Source: SOKG01 sp964502665 (GTDB lineage: Bacteria; Chloroflexota; Dehalococcoidia; SZUA-161). From it: a stretch of DNA of 34,119 bases. The notes under the pieces are model-generated. The model did no database searches and was not told the origin of the DNA. It worked only from the letters and a program-made list of their open reading frames with translations. The stretch lies in assembly GCA_964502665.1 (NCBI GenBank), contig CAZCXP010000007.1, positions 1 to 34,119 of the forward strand, read 5' to 3'. A program made the translations under genes and the position numbers. Below are positions 1 through 7,969 of the stretch, piece by piece (the first letter of the stretch is position 1; each line of letters starts with the position of its first letter).

Positions 1-2
1 AT

Positions 3-2741
3 GTCGAGTCCCTCTCCGCCTATGCCCGCCAGTTCCTGGGCAGGATGGAGAAGCCCGACGTAGACTATATCGAGGGGCTGAGCCCCGCTATCTCCATAGA
101 CCAGAAGGGGGCCAGCCGCAACCCGAGGTCTACTGTAGGCACGGTAACCGAGGTCTACGACTACCTCAGGCTGCTCTTCGCACGTGCTGGCCACCCCCAC
201 TGCCCCCGGTGCGGCCGCGAGATATCGCGCCAGACGGTGCAGCAGATCGTAGATGCCATCCTCGAACTCCCACAGGGCACCCGCTTCATGATCATGGCGC
301 CGCTCATCAAGGACCGCAAAGGGGAGCACCAGGGAGTTTTCGAGGACTTGAGGAAGGCAGGGTACGTTAGGGTCCGAGTGGACGGCAGGATACACGACCT
401 CTCCGAGGAATTCGACCTCGACAAGAACAGGCGGCACACCGTAGAGGCTGTGGTAGACCGCCTGGTCATAGGAGACGAGGGACAGAGTGGGCGCATCTCT
501 GACTCCGTGGAGACAGCGCTGAAGCTCGGTGCCGGGGTGGTGCTGGTGTCAATTGTGGATGGGGAGGAGCTACTATTTTCAGAGCATTTCGCCTGCATCC
601 ACTGCGGAATCAGCCTCGGCGAGATCGCACCACGAACATTCAGTTTCAACAGCCCTCACGGAGCCTGCCCGGCATGCACCGGACTGGGGGTGAAACTCGA
701 GATCGACCCGGAGCTGGTGATGCCCAATAAAGGGCTGACCATCGCCGAGGGCGCTGTCCGGCCCTGGTTCCGAACAGGCTCGATGAGCCCCTGGTATGCC
801 AGCATGCTTGAATCCGTAGCTCACAGATATGGCTTCTCGATCCATGCGCCGGTTAAGGACCTCACTCAGGAACAGCTCAGCATCATCCTCTATGGCAGTG
901 GCAACAGGCTGGTGCCCCTGAGGCATGAGACCCAGCTCGGGCGAATCTATCAGTGGGACACCTTCTTCGAGGGCGTAATCCCCAACCTTGAGCGCCGTTA
1001 CCGCGATACCGAGTCCGACTACGTACGCGGTGAGATCGAGCGCTATATGAGGTCCAAGCCCTGCCTCGTCTGCAAAGGGCAGCGACTCAAGCCCGAATCC
1101 CTGGCGGTGACTGTCAGCGACATGAATATCTCACAGGTGACCTCGTTGTCTATCGAGCAGGCCCTTGAGTGGACCAAGAAGCTCGATGGCTCAGCCGACG
1201 ACGGCCACAAACCTGTGCTCAGCAGCAGGGAGCAACTGATAGCGCGGCAGATTCTGAAGGAGATTCGATCCCGCCTGGGTTTTATGATGAACGTCGGGCT
1301 GGATTACCTGACGCTGGACCGGGTAGCAGGCAGCCTCTCCGGCGGAGAGGCGGAGCGAATCCGTCTGGCAACCCAGATTGGAAGCGGGCTCATGGGGGTG
1401 CTCTATATCTGTGACGAGCCCACCATCGGCCTTCATCCTGTCGATGGCTCCAGGCTTATCGAGACCCTGAAGAGGTTGAGAGACCTGGGCAATACGCTGC
1501 TCGTTGTCGAGCACGACGAAGCTATGATGCGCGCTGCCGACCATATCATCGATATGGGGCCGGGCGCTGGCGAGCACGGAGGACAGGTAGTGGTCAGCGG
1601 GACCTTGGGTGACGTTATGTCTACTACCCAATCCCTCACCGGCCAGTATCTAAGCGGCGCCAGGGAGATTCCCCTCCCCAAGAAGCGGCGCAGCAACTCA
1701 GATAAGTCCCTGCTAATCGAGGGGGCCAGACAGAATAACCTCCATAACATCGACGTTCAAATACCACTGGGGCTGTTCGTCTGCGTCACCGGCGTATCGG
1801 GCAGCGGAAAGAGCACCCTGATTGACGAGATCCTGTACAAGAAGCTCTCCCAGCTCCTGTACAAAGCCAAGGACATGCCGGGTGAGTGCGATGGCATATC
1901 AGGAGTGGAGAACATCGACAAGGTGGTGAACATCGACCAGTCCCCTATTGGACGCACCCCGCGCTCAAACCCCGCCACCTACACCGGCGCTTTCACCCCC
2001 ATTCGCGGGCTCTTCGCCACCGTGCCCGAGGCACGGATGCGGGGCTATCCACCGGGACGCTTCTCATTCAATGTCAGGGGAGGGCGCTGCGAGGCCTGTG
2101 GCGGCGAGGGCTACAATCATATCGAGATGCAGTTCCTCCCCGACGTCACCGTCCCCTGCGAGGTCTGCAAGGGCAAACGCTACAACCGCGAGGCGCTGGA
2201 GATTCGCTTTAAGGGAAAGAACATCGCCGAGGTACTCCAGATGAGTGTCGAGGAAGCATACTCCTTCTTCGAGCACTTCCCCGCGGTCAAGGCCAAGCTA
2301 TCCACCCTCAAGGACGTGGGATTGGGCTACATCCGCCTGGGTCAGCCCGCCACCACCCTCTCCGGCGGCGAGGCGCAGCGGATAAAGCTGGCGAGCGAGC
2401 TTTCGCGTCGCTCCACAGGCAGGACACTCTACATACTGGATGAGCCCACCACCGGCCTCTCCTTCGAGGATGTAGCCGCTTTGCTTCGAGTCTTGCAGCG
2501 GCTGGTCGATGGGGGAAATACGGTGATCCTCATCGAGCACCATCTTGACTTGATCAAGTGTGCGGACTATATTATCGACCTGGGCCCGGGCGGCGGCGAC
2601 CGCGGGGGCTGGGTGGTCGCCACCGGGACTCCTGAGCAAATTGCCGGGGTTGAATCTTCATACACAGGCCAGTACTTAAAGAGGCTGCTTGAAAAGCACC
2701 ACGACAGGATGGAAACAGTTCGAACAGGGGGAGGCTCGTGA
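3..2741 (+). CDS. uvrA: UvrA, excinuclease ABC subunit A (5' end outside window)
   Basis: ATPase subunit of the UvrABC nucleotide-excision-repair complex, which scans DNA for bulky lesions and loads UvrB in the cytoplasm. The frame is open from the window edge: the residues before the first ATG (VESLSAYARQFLGR) are conserved UvrA sequence, so roughly 50 N-terminal residues including the first Walker A are missing and the ATG at 45 is internal. Visible are the first zinc module (CPRCG near 200, CIHCG near 590), a central CLVCKG, ABC signature LSGGEAERIRLA near 1340 with DEPTIGLHP, the second Walker A GVSGSGKST near 1790, the C-terminal zinc module (CEACGGEGY to CEVCKGKRY, about 2085-2190), and signature LSGGEAQRIKLA with LDEPTTGL near 2360-2460. 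The visible length fits a full protein of about 950 residues. The stop overlaps the next start. Confidence 0.97.
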   Translation, partial: VESLSAYARQFLGRMEKPDVDYIEGLSPAISIDQKGASRNPRSTVGTVTEVYDYLRLLFARAGHPHCPRCGREISRQTVQQIVDAILELPQGTRFMIMAPLIKDRKGEHQGVFEDLRKAGYVRVRVDGRIHDLSEEFDLDKNRRHTVEAVVDRLVIGDEGQSGRISDSVETALKLGAGVVLVSIVDGEELLFSEHFACIHCGISLGEIAPRTFSFNSPHGACPACTGLGVKLEIDPELVMPNKGLTIAEGAVRPWFRTGSMSPWYASMLESVAHRYGFSIHAPVKDLTQEQLSIILYGSGNRLVPLRHETQLGRIYQWDTFFEGVIPNLERRYRDTESDYVRGEIERYMRSKPCLVCKGQRLKPESLAVTVSDMNISQVTSLSIEQALEWTKKLDGSADDGHKPVLSSREQLIARQILKEIRSRLGFMMNVGLDYLTLDRVAGSLSGGEAERIRLATQIGSGLMGVLYICDEPTIGLHPVDGSRLIETLKRLRDLGNTLLVVEHDEAMMRAADHIIDMGPGAGEHGGQVVVSGTLGDVMSTTQSLTGQYLSGAREIPLPKKRRSNSDKSLLIEGARQNNLHNIDVQIPLGLFVCVTGVSGSGKSTLIDEILYKKLSQLLYKAKDMPGECDGISGVENIDKVVNIDQSPIGRTPRSNPATYTGAFTPIRGLFATVPEARMRGYPPGRFSFNVRGGRCEACGGEGYNHIEMQFLPDVTVPCEVCKGKRYNREALEIRFKGKNIAEVLQMSVEEAYSFFEHFPAVKAKLSTLKDVGLGYIRLGQPATTLSGGEAQRIKLASELSRRSTGRTLYILDEPTTGLSFEDVAALLRVLQRLVDGGNTVILIEHHLDLIKCADYIIDLGPGGGDRGGWVVATGTPEQIAGVESSYTGQYLKRLLEKHHDRMETVRTGGGS

Positions 2742-3274
2742 TGGCTAGAGATATGGCACAACCTGTTTCGGTGATAGCGACCAGCAGGTTCTACAAGAGG
2801 ACATATAGAAGCTTCGGGGAGTTCTTTTCGGACGTGCTTTTCCTGACAAAGAACATGAGGCAAGTCAGCAGGATAAGGGGGGAAAACCTGATACCCGGCG
2901 GCTTCAGGGAAAGGCTAATGCTCGCGGTCGTGTCGGTGTACGGCTGCCGCTATTGTTCCTGGCGTCATACCAGGGAGGCGCTGCGATGCGGCGTAGATAA
3001 GGACGAGGTCGCCGGTCTTCTCATTGGCAGCGTGGATAACTGTCCCCAAGACGAAGCGGTGGCGCTGCTCTATGCTCAGCACTGGGCCGATTCCGACACC
3101 CACCCAGACCCCGAAGCCTGCGCACGGCTGGAGGAAGCCTATGGCGCTGAAAAGGCGCAGGCGATAAATCTGATACTGCGTATGATCCGGGTGGGCAACC
3201 TTTCCGGCAACACCTGGGACCGCCTGCTTTATCGCGTCTCCTTCGGCAGGTGGGGAGGCGGAAACAAATCCTAG
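2741..3274 (+). CDS. AhpD-like / carboxymuconolactone-decarboxylase-family protein
   Basis: Small all-alpha protein of 177 residues with the AhpD-type redox signature: C69-R-Y-C72 followed by H76 (CRYCSWRH). AhpD-fold proteins are alkylhydroperoxidase-like disulfide reductants or carboxymuconolactone decarboxylases; the paired Cys plus His favour a peroxidase or thiol-redox role, but the substrate cannot be read. I chose the ATG at 2741, whose A is the last base of the uvrA TGA. A GGGGGAGG ribosome site lies 7 bases upstream. A GTG one codon earlier (2738) is possible. The overlap implies translational coupling to uvrA, so it may protect against oxidative damage alongside repair (inference). 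The basic C-terminal tail is not recognisable. Confidence 0.85.
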   Translation: MARDMAQPVSVIATSRFYKRTYRSFGEFFSDVLFLTKNMRQVSRIRGENLIPGGFRERLMLAVVSVYGCRYCSWRHTREALRCGVDKDEVAGLLIGSVDNCPQDEAVALLYAQHWADSDTHPDPEACARLEEAYGAEKAQAINLILRMIRVGNLSGNTWDRLLYRVSFGRWGGGNKS

Positions 3275-3359
3275 CATCCAGACTCAGAATCCTGAACAAC
3301 CCACACGGGTAACCGCCCACCAACGAATGATGAGAATTGTAGGCGCATCCGACCATGGC

Positions 3360-3442
3360 TAGGCTGCCCGACCACGGGTACACGGGTAGGCTGCCCGACG
3401 TCGGGTACACGGGTAGGCTGCCCGACGTCGGGCAGCCTACCC
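3360..3442. repeat. Three 27-bp tandem units ending in a perfect 32-bp palindrome
   Basis: Units start at 3360, 3387 and 3414, each opening TAGGCTGCCCGAC. The first two end GGGTACACGGG; the third turns into the mirror image, so 3411-3442 is a perfect palindrome with 16-bp arms (GGGTAGGCTGCCCGAC and its complement). The second unit holds an internal 12-bp palindrome, CCCGACGTCGGG. It lies between the convergent AhpD-like gene (plus) and GyrI-like gene (minus), where a bidirectional terminator is expected. No T-tract follows, so it could instead be a mobile intergenic repeat. No spacers, so not CRISPR. Confidence 0.8.
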
Positions 3443-3462
3443 AGCAAGCAATAAGCGAACCC

Positions 3463-3939
3463 CTACTTTCTCCGCACGGGAAACCTGACCTCAGTGAGAA
3501 GCTCCTCAGGAGGGGTCTCCGCGGGGTTGCTCAGATAGACCTCCGTAGCCGGGCCCACGATCTCGTAGCCATTCTCCATGATCCAGCCAACAAGCGCTCC
3601 ATAGATGCTACCCATCTCCTCATAGGATCCCTTATGCATGGTAAAGGCCGCCTCAGCCCCCTCCACTTTCTTGACGCCGATGCCACGCTCGTCCGGGCCA
3701 CTTGGAGCGATATCCCCTGCTATAGGTGATTGTAGCTCCCACTGTAGCTCCTCAGCAGGCACCTGCTCCGGGCTATTGAAGTAGACCCCCAGTGGAGGGC
3801 CAGAGGGGACATAGCCCTTCTCTGCTATCCGGCCATAGAGCCTGCCAAACGACTCGCTAATTAGTGTGTAGGGCCCCTTCTTAGATAGGAAGGCTACCAT
3901 CATCGGCTCCGTTTTTTTGACCGTTACCTCAATTGCCAT
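3463..3939 (-). CDS. GyrI-like / AraC effector-binding-domain protein
   Basis: Stand-alone small-molecule-binding domain of the GyrI-like (SHS2-duplicated) fold, 158 residues, with no DNA-binding domain. Evidence is the two-half architecture: an N-terminal half with KKTEPMMVAFLSKKGPY and LYGRIAEKGY followed by PLGVYFNSPEQVP, and a C-terminal half with AAFTMHKGSYEEMGSIYGALVGWIMENGY followed by TEVYLSNPAETPPEELLTEVRFPV. The pattern of a pTyr/Glu-type pocket, a GxY helix and a closing 'evr.PV' strand is typical of the family. Start ATG at 3939 has a GAGGGGG site about 6 bases upstream. Such proteins bind hydrophobic or cationic ligands, or act as cyclopropanoid hydrolases. Its ligand is unknown. 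It is a monocistronic gene convergent with the AhpD-like gene. Confidence 0.85.
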   Translation of the reverse strand: MAIEVTVKKTEPMMVAFLSKKGPYTLISESFGRLYGRIAEKGYVPSGPPLGVYFNSPEQVPAEELQWELQSPIAGDIAPSGPDERGIGVKKVEGAEAAFTMHKGSYEEMGSIYGALVGWIMENGYEIVGPATEVYLSNPAETPPEELLTEVRFPVRRK

Positions 3940-4021
3940 CTCAACCCCCTCAATGCGGTGTGAGGAATACTAAGGCCAAGACCGCCACGCTGTCAATGCC
4001 CAACCGGCCGAAGAGGCGATG

Positions 4022-4051
4022 TTGACAAGCCTTTATCTGCCTGCATATAAT
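4022..4051 (+). promoter_or_regulatory. Sigma-70 promoter of tRNA-Gly
   Basis: Perfect -35 TTGACA (4022-4027) and perfect -10 TATAAT (4046-4051) separated by 18 bp. The expected start near 4058 lies about 6 bases before the mature tRNA 5' end. Confidence 0.85.
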
Positions 4052-4063
4052 GAAACGCACGCT

Positions 4064-4138
4064 GCGGGTGTAACTCAGTGGTAGAGTATTTGCTTCCCAA
4101 GCAAAGAGTCGTGGGTTCGAATCCCATCACCCGCTCCA
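4064..4138 (+). tRNA. tRNA-Gly (anticodon CCC)
   Basis: A complete cloverleaf can be folded by hand. The acceptor GCGGGTG (4064-4070) pairs with CACCCGC (4128-4134), followed by discriminator T and encoded CCA (4136-4138). The D arm is ACTC/GAGT; the anticodon stem is TTTGC/GCAAA with loop TTCCCAA, giving anticodon CCC at 4096-4098 (reads GGG). The T arm is GTGGG-TTCGAAT-CCCAT with one G-U pair. The gene stands alone with its own promoter. Confidence 0.96.
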
Positions 4139-4255
4139 GCTTCGAAAACCGGGGTTTTCCCAAGGGGAAGCCCTTCGATTCTCACCAAGGCATAGAGTCG
4201 AAATCGCCCCTTTTTAAGACTCTTTGACTAGTCGAGCTCCTGTCATCACACAAGG

Positions 4256-4302
4256 GTGTTCGACGTCAGCAAAAATGTCCCATTTTCGCTGACGTCGAAC
4301 AC
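4256..4302. repeat. 22-bp inverted repeat with 3-nt loop
   Basis: Arms 4256-4277 (GTGTTCGACGTCAGCAAAAATG) and 4281-4302 pair at 21 of 22 positions around a TCC loop; flanking AAGGGTGTT and AACACACCCTT extend the symmetry imperfectly. It sits between the plus-strand tRNA and the 3' end of the minus-strand CoA-transferase, so it could stop both transcripts. The CGTCAGC/GAAAATGGGACA composition also resembles insertion-sequence termini, so an abandoned IS end is an alternative. No transposase is next to it. Confidence 0.7.
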
Positions 4303-4316
4303 ACCCTTCCTAACCC

Positions 4317-5537
4317 CTAGCTGAGAACTCCGGCGCCAATCAGTTCGGCAAACTCCTCATCGGCCATGCCCAGAATCTCCTTGCAGACGTACTCAGTATG
4401 CTCGCCAAAGGAGGGGAAGGGCCTTTGAGGCTCCGACGGGGTCTTGGATAGCCGGAAGGGCGGTCTCTCGCTGAGATGCAATCCCATCTCGGCGTGATCC
4501 ATTTCCACAAAGTGGTGCCGGTGCCTCAGTTGCAGGTCGTGGTCCACCAGGTCTTCACCGGTCTGCACCACCCCCGCTGCCACGCCTACCGCTTGCAGCC
4601 TGGCCATTATCTCTTCGGGCGTGTAGTTTCGTGTCCACTCACCCATCAGCCTGTCCAGCTCCTCGATGTTCTCCGTCCTGTGCAGCAGGGTATCGAACTT
4701 CGGAGACTTGGTCCACTCCGGGTTGCCCAAGACCTTGCACAGAGCCTGCCACTCGTCGTCGCTGAATACGGCTATCGCGATCCATCTCTCGCGGCCCTGG
4801 CAGGGGTATACCCCATGGGGGGCGGCGCCGGGGCAGCGGTTGCCCATGCGGTTCTGAATCCTGCCGTTGACGGTGTAGTCCATCACCACGGGTGAGGCGG
4901 GGTGAACGCTGGCTTCCAGCATGGCGAGGTCTATGTATTGCCCCTTGCCTGTGCGGCGCCGGTGGTCGAGGGCGCCCATCAGTGCTATGAGGACGTACCA
5001 CGGTGCGATGAAATCGGTATAGGCGGCGACGGGCAAAGAAGGCGCCCGGTCGGGCCAGCCGAGGAGGTGCACGAATCCGTTTGTCGCCTGTAGAACCTGG
5101 CCGAATGACGGCTGCTGCGAATAGGGTCCGTACTGGCCGACCATGCTCATGCTGAGCATAATGATGTCCGGCTTCACCTTCTTCAATTCATCGTAGTCCA
5201 GCCCCCGCCTTTTCATCACGCCGGGGCCGAAGGTTTCCAGAACTATATCGGCCCTCTCCACTAGCCTCTTCACGACCTCCACCCCGCGGGGCTCACGCAG
5301 ATTTATGTTGATGCTGTACTTGCTGGAATTGTAGTTGGCGAAAACGCCGCTGCTATTGAAACCCATCTGCCCGCCTGCAAAAGGCGTCATTACCCTGGTC
5401 ATATCTGGCCTGGTGGCGGATTCTATCTTGATTATCTCCGCGCCGTGGTCGCCGAGGAATTTGGTTACAATAGGGCCGGTGAAGACCCAGGAGAAGTCTA
5501 CTACCTTGAGCCCGCTCAACGGGTATCTTCTTTCCAT
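4317..5537 (-). CDS. Family III CoA-transferase (CaiB/BaiF/FRC type)
   Basis: Transfers CoA between a donor thioester and a carboxylic acid, activating or recycling pathway acids in the cytoplasm. The 406 residues match the family's usual length. The N terminus has the expected GLKVVDFSWVFTGP and LGDHGAEIIKIE, then NLREPRG, DIVLETFGPGVMKRRGLDY and IIMLSMSMVGQYGPY. Asp175 in AAYTDFIAPW lies where family III enzymes carry the catalytic Asp. The GKGQYIDLAMLEA and PEWTKSPKF boxes are also present. Start ATG at 5537 has GGGGGAG four bases upstream. It is last of four minus-strand genes read from the 9467-9495 promoter. Donor and acceptor acids cannot be inferred. Confidence 0.93.
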   Translation of the reverse strand: MERRYPLSGLKVVDFSWVFTGPIVTKFLGDHGAEIIKIESATRPDMTRVMTPFAGGQMGFNSSGVFANYNSSKYSININLREPRGVEVVKRLVERADIVLETFGPGVMKRRGLDYDELKKVKPDIIMLSMSMVGQYGPYSQQPSFGQVLQATNGFVHLLGWPDRAPSLPVAAYTDFIAPWYVLIALMGALDHRRRTGKGQYIDLAMLEASVHPASPVVMDYTVNGRIQNRMGNRCPGAAPHGVYPCQGRERWIAIAVFSDDEWQALCKVLGNPEWTKSPKFDTLLHRTENIEELDRLMGEWTRNYTPEEIMARLQAVGVAAGVVQTGEDLVDHDLQLRHRHHFVEMDHAEMGLHLSERPPFRLSKTPSEPQRPFPSFGEHTEYVCKEILGMADEEFAELIGAGVLS

Positions 5538-5688
5538 CTCGCTCCCCCACCTGTCTTAGAATTCGGATAGCCATTCTTCCAAAGAGTCAAAAGCCCCACT
5601 CCTATCTGACGGATGTGTGCAAATCAGCTTAGCTGGCTCCTGCTTGTCAAATCTGGCACTGCCTGCTTCCCCGGGGCAGTCCCTATTG

Positions 5689-6474
5689 CTATCTCCCTTT
5701 GAATTCCGGTGACCTTCTTTGCGCAAACGATGCAACGCCTTCCTTGAAGTCCTCGGTCTGGAAGCAGATGCGCTGGGCAAGACTCTCGTAGTCCAGTTGA
5801 GATTCTAGATCATTTACGGCGCCTTTGTATACACCCCGCTTGATGAGTTCAATAGCGACTGAGGGCCCGTTGGCGATCCTTCTTGCCAGCTCCATGGTCG
5901 CGTTCATCAGTTCCTGGTGTGGCACGACCTTGTTCACAATTCCCAGCCGCTCGGCTTCCCTGGCATCAATCGTGTCGCCCATCAACATAAGCTCGAGGGC
6001 CTTGGTTGTTCCCATGATTCGTGGCAGGTAATAGGTAGCACCGCCATCGGGAATAAGCCCTCTTTTAACAAATACCATGCTGAACCTAGCTTTCTCAGAA
6101 GCTATTCTGAAGTCACAGGCCAAAGCCAGAGAGTATGTCGTCCCGGCAACGATCCCTGGTATGGCAGCGATCGTCGGCTTGGGGAAATAGCGCACCGGCA
6201 GTATCCACCAGCCAAAGGGCCTCTTCAGAATATGTGGTTCAATCGGCCCACTATAGTCCGCAGTCAACTCTCCAGTATCTGCTCCAGAGCTGAACGCCTC
6301 TCCAGCACCGGTAATGACCAGCACCTTCACCTCCTCATCATCACGAAGCTCGGTTGCGATTCGGTGCACCTCCGTCCTCATCGCATCAGTAACCGCGTTG
6401 AGCCTCTCAGGTCGGTCAAAGGTGATGGTGGCAATCCCCTCCTCCTTGGTAAAGAGCACCCCTTCGACGGCCAT
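5689..6474 (-). CDS. Crotonase-fold enoyl-CoA hydratase/isomerase, atypical active site
   Basis: Crotonase-superfamily protein of 261 residues. The first oxyanion-hole region is seen in SSGADTGEL, the second in IPGIVAGTTYS, and the family tail in SPEFKGR. Aligned by eye to rat enoyl-CoA hydratase, the two catalytic glutamates (Glu144 and Glu164) fall on Ser (in GTTYSLALACD) and Phe (in SMVFVKRG). The sequence LIPDGGATYYLPR instead offers an Asp, as in PaaG/isomerase-like relatives. A simple hydratase role is therefore doubtful; isomerisation, C-C hydrolysis or another crotonase reaction is possible. Start ATG at 6474 has GGAGG six bases upstream. It lies between the acyl-CoA dehydrogenase and CoA-transferase genes. 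Confidence 0.88.
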   Translation of the reverse strand: MAVEGVLFTKEEGIATITFDRPERLNAVTDAMRTEVHRIATELRDDEEVKVLVITGAGEAFSSGADTGELTADYSGPIEPHILKRPFGWWILPVRYFPKPTIAAIPGIVAGTTYSLALACDFRIASEKARFSMVFVKRGLIPDGGATYYLPRIMGTTKALELMLMGDTIDAREAERLGIVNKVVPHQELMNATMELARRIANGPSVAIELIKRGVYKGAVNDLESQLDYESLAQRICFQTEDFKEGVASFAQRRSPEFKGR

Positions 6475-6693
6475 TAAATACCTCCAATATATACTTGACC
6501 TCAGCCCGCTTCTGCGTCATCTATAGCCCTGCACCCTCCTGAAAGTTATCGATTGTTATCAGAATGTGTCCTGTGGAGACTTTCTCAAGTGTGCTGCAAC
6601 ATTGTGACAGTATCGACAGTGCCTTGCGCATATTATAGCTACTCTGCGCGGTTACCCTTCCGCTGACGCCCGTGTGAGTCAAAGTAGGAAGGC

Positions 6694-7842
6694 CTATTTC
6701 CCAAGCACCATCCTGGAGATGATTAGCTTCTGCATCTGCGGTGTGCCATCGCCCATTTGGAAGCCGACGACGTCTCTCAGGCGTTGCGAAATGGGGTGCT
6801 CCGTGCTGTAGGCTGGATGCCCTATGATCACCATACAGTCCTTTATAGCCTGGATCGACACCTCGACGGTGTACCACTTGGCCATGGAGCATTCCGTAAT
6901 ATACGGAGCCCCCTGGTCTTTGAGCCACAAGACCCGGTAACACAGCAACCTTGCTGCCTCGAGCCTGGTGAGGTGCTCGGCGATGAGGAAAGACACCCCT
7001 TGGTACCTATAAATGGGTTGGCCGAAGGCGACTCGCTCTTTGGACCAGGCTATTGCGTCTTCGAGCGAGGCCTCAGCCCGGCACAAACAGGTCATGGCGG
7101 TGATAACCCGGAGCCAGTCAAGGGTGGTCATGACCATGTAGAAGCCTTTGCCCTCCTCGCCCTCGCGGTACTTGGCCGGAACCCGTACCTCATCAAACGC
7201 CACTACGCTGGGAGCTAAATTGGGGTTGCCCATCCAGGGGAGGTGTGATCGGGTTATGCCGGGTAGATTCAGTGGCACCCAGAACATGCTTATACCCCTG
7301 AAGCCTGCGGTGGGGTCAGTCTTGACGGCTATCGAGGCTGCGTCAGCGACCACTGCGAAGGGGATGGGGAACTTCTCACCGCTGATAATGTAATCGTCGC
7401 CATCTCGTACAGCCTTAGTCGCTATGCTTGCAAGGTCTGAGCCAGCACTTGCCTCGGTGAAACCGAAGGCGTGCCTCCGCTCCCGCTTGATCAAGGGCGG
7501 GAACCACTCATCCTGCACCTCCTCCGGCAGCGTCTCAAGGAGAGCACTTGTCGCTTGCATGGCCCCAACAGTCTCTACATATGGGTCTACCTTGCCTGCC
7601 TCCTCGAAGATAATGCCCAGAGACACAGCATCGATCTGCTGCCCCCCGTATTTGGCAGGTACATTGAGGGCTGTCCACCCGATGTCAACTACCTTTTTAT
7701 CTACCTCAGGTAAGGCTTGATAAAGCTCCATGGGTCCCATTTTGGATCGCTCGAGTGCCCCTGGGGCAAGCGCTTTTTGGGCAAATCGCCTCACCTCTTG
7801 GCGGAGCATTTCCTGTGCTTCGGTAAAACCAAATCCGCCCAT
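6694..7842 (-). CDS. Acyl-CoA dehydrogenase family protein
   Basis: FAD-dependent dehydrogenase fold, 382 residues, normally oxidising acyl-CoA to 2-enoyl-CoA with electrons passed to ETF. The sequence shows GWTALNVPAKYGGQ in the N-terminal helical domain, FGFTEASAGSDLASIATKA in the flavin-binding beta region, and the helix SKERVAFGQPIYRYQGVSFLIAEH. At the C terminus the catalytic-Glu box (usually YEGTSEIQ) reads GDGTPQMQ, placing Asp365 where Glu is expected. The alternative IVD/LCAD-type Glu position reads LDWLR, with no Glu. Activity with Asp is possible but unproven. ATG at 7842 follows AAAGGAG with about 9 bases between. It lies in the minus operon downstream of the dehydratase-like gene. 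Confidence 0.92.
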   Translation of the reverse strand: MGGFGFTEAQEMLRQEVRRFAQKALAPGALERSKMGPMELYQALPEVDKKVVDIGWTALNVPAKYGGQQIDAVSLGIIFEEAGKVDPYVETVGAMQATSALLETLPEEVQDEWFPPLIKRERRHAFGFTEASAGSDLASIATKAVRDGDDYIISGEKFPIPFAVVADAASIAVKTDPTAGFRGISMFWVPLNLPGITRSHLPWMGNPNLAPSVVAFDEVRVPAKYREGEEGKGFYMVMTTLDWLRVITAMTCLCRAEASLEDAIAWSKERVAFGQPIYRYQGVSFLIAEHLTRLEAARLLCYRVLWLKDQGAPYITECSMAKWYTVEVSIQAIKDCMVIIGHPAYSTEHPISQRLRDVVGFQMGDGTPQMQKLIISRMVLGK

Positions 7843-7969
7843 TTCACCCCATCTCCTTTCGTTGCTGTAGCTAAACCGACAAAGATTAGAAGAGCAAGCG
7901 CAGTATAAGCCCTGTTTTGTATCTGGACTCAGGCCAGGGACGACTCCTCTTACTGCCTGGCCGGCATCA

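Noticed and set aside
3360..3442. CRISPR-like repeat array
   Set aside because: The units are directly adjacent with no spacers, and the last turns into a palindrome.
5917..6477. 186-codon plus-strand frame opposite the crotonase gene
   Set aside because: No motifs or ribosome site; it mirrors a well-supported minus-strand gene.
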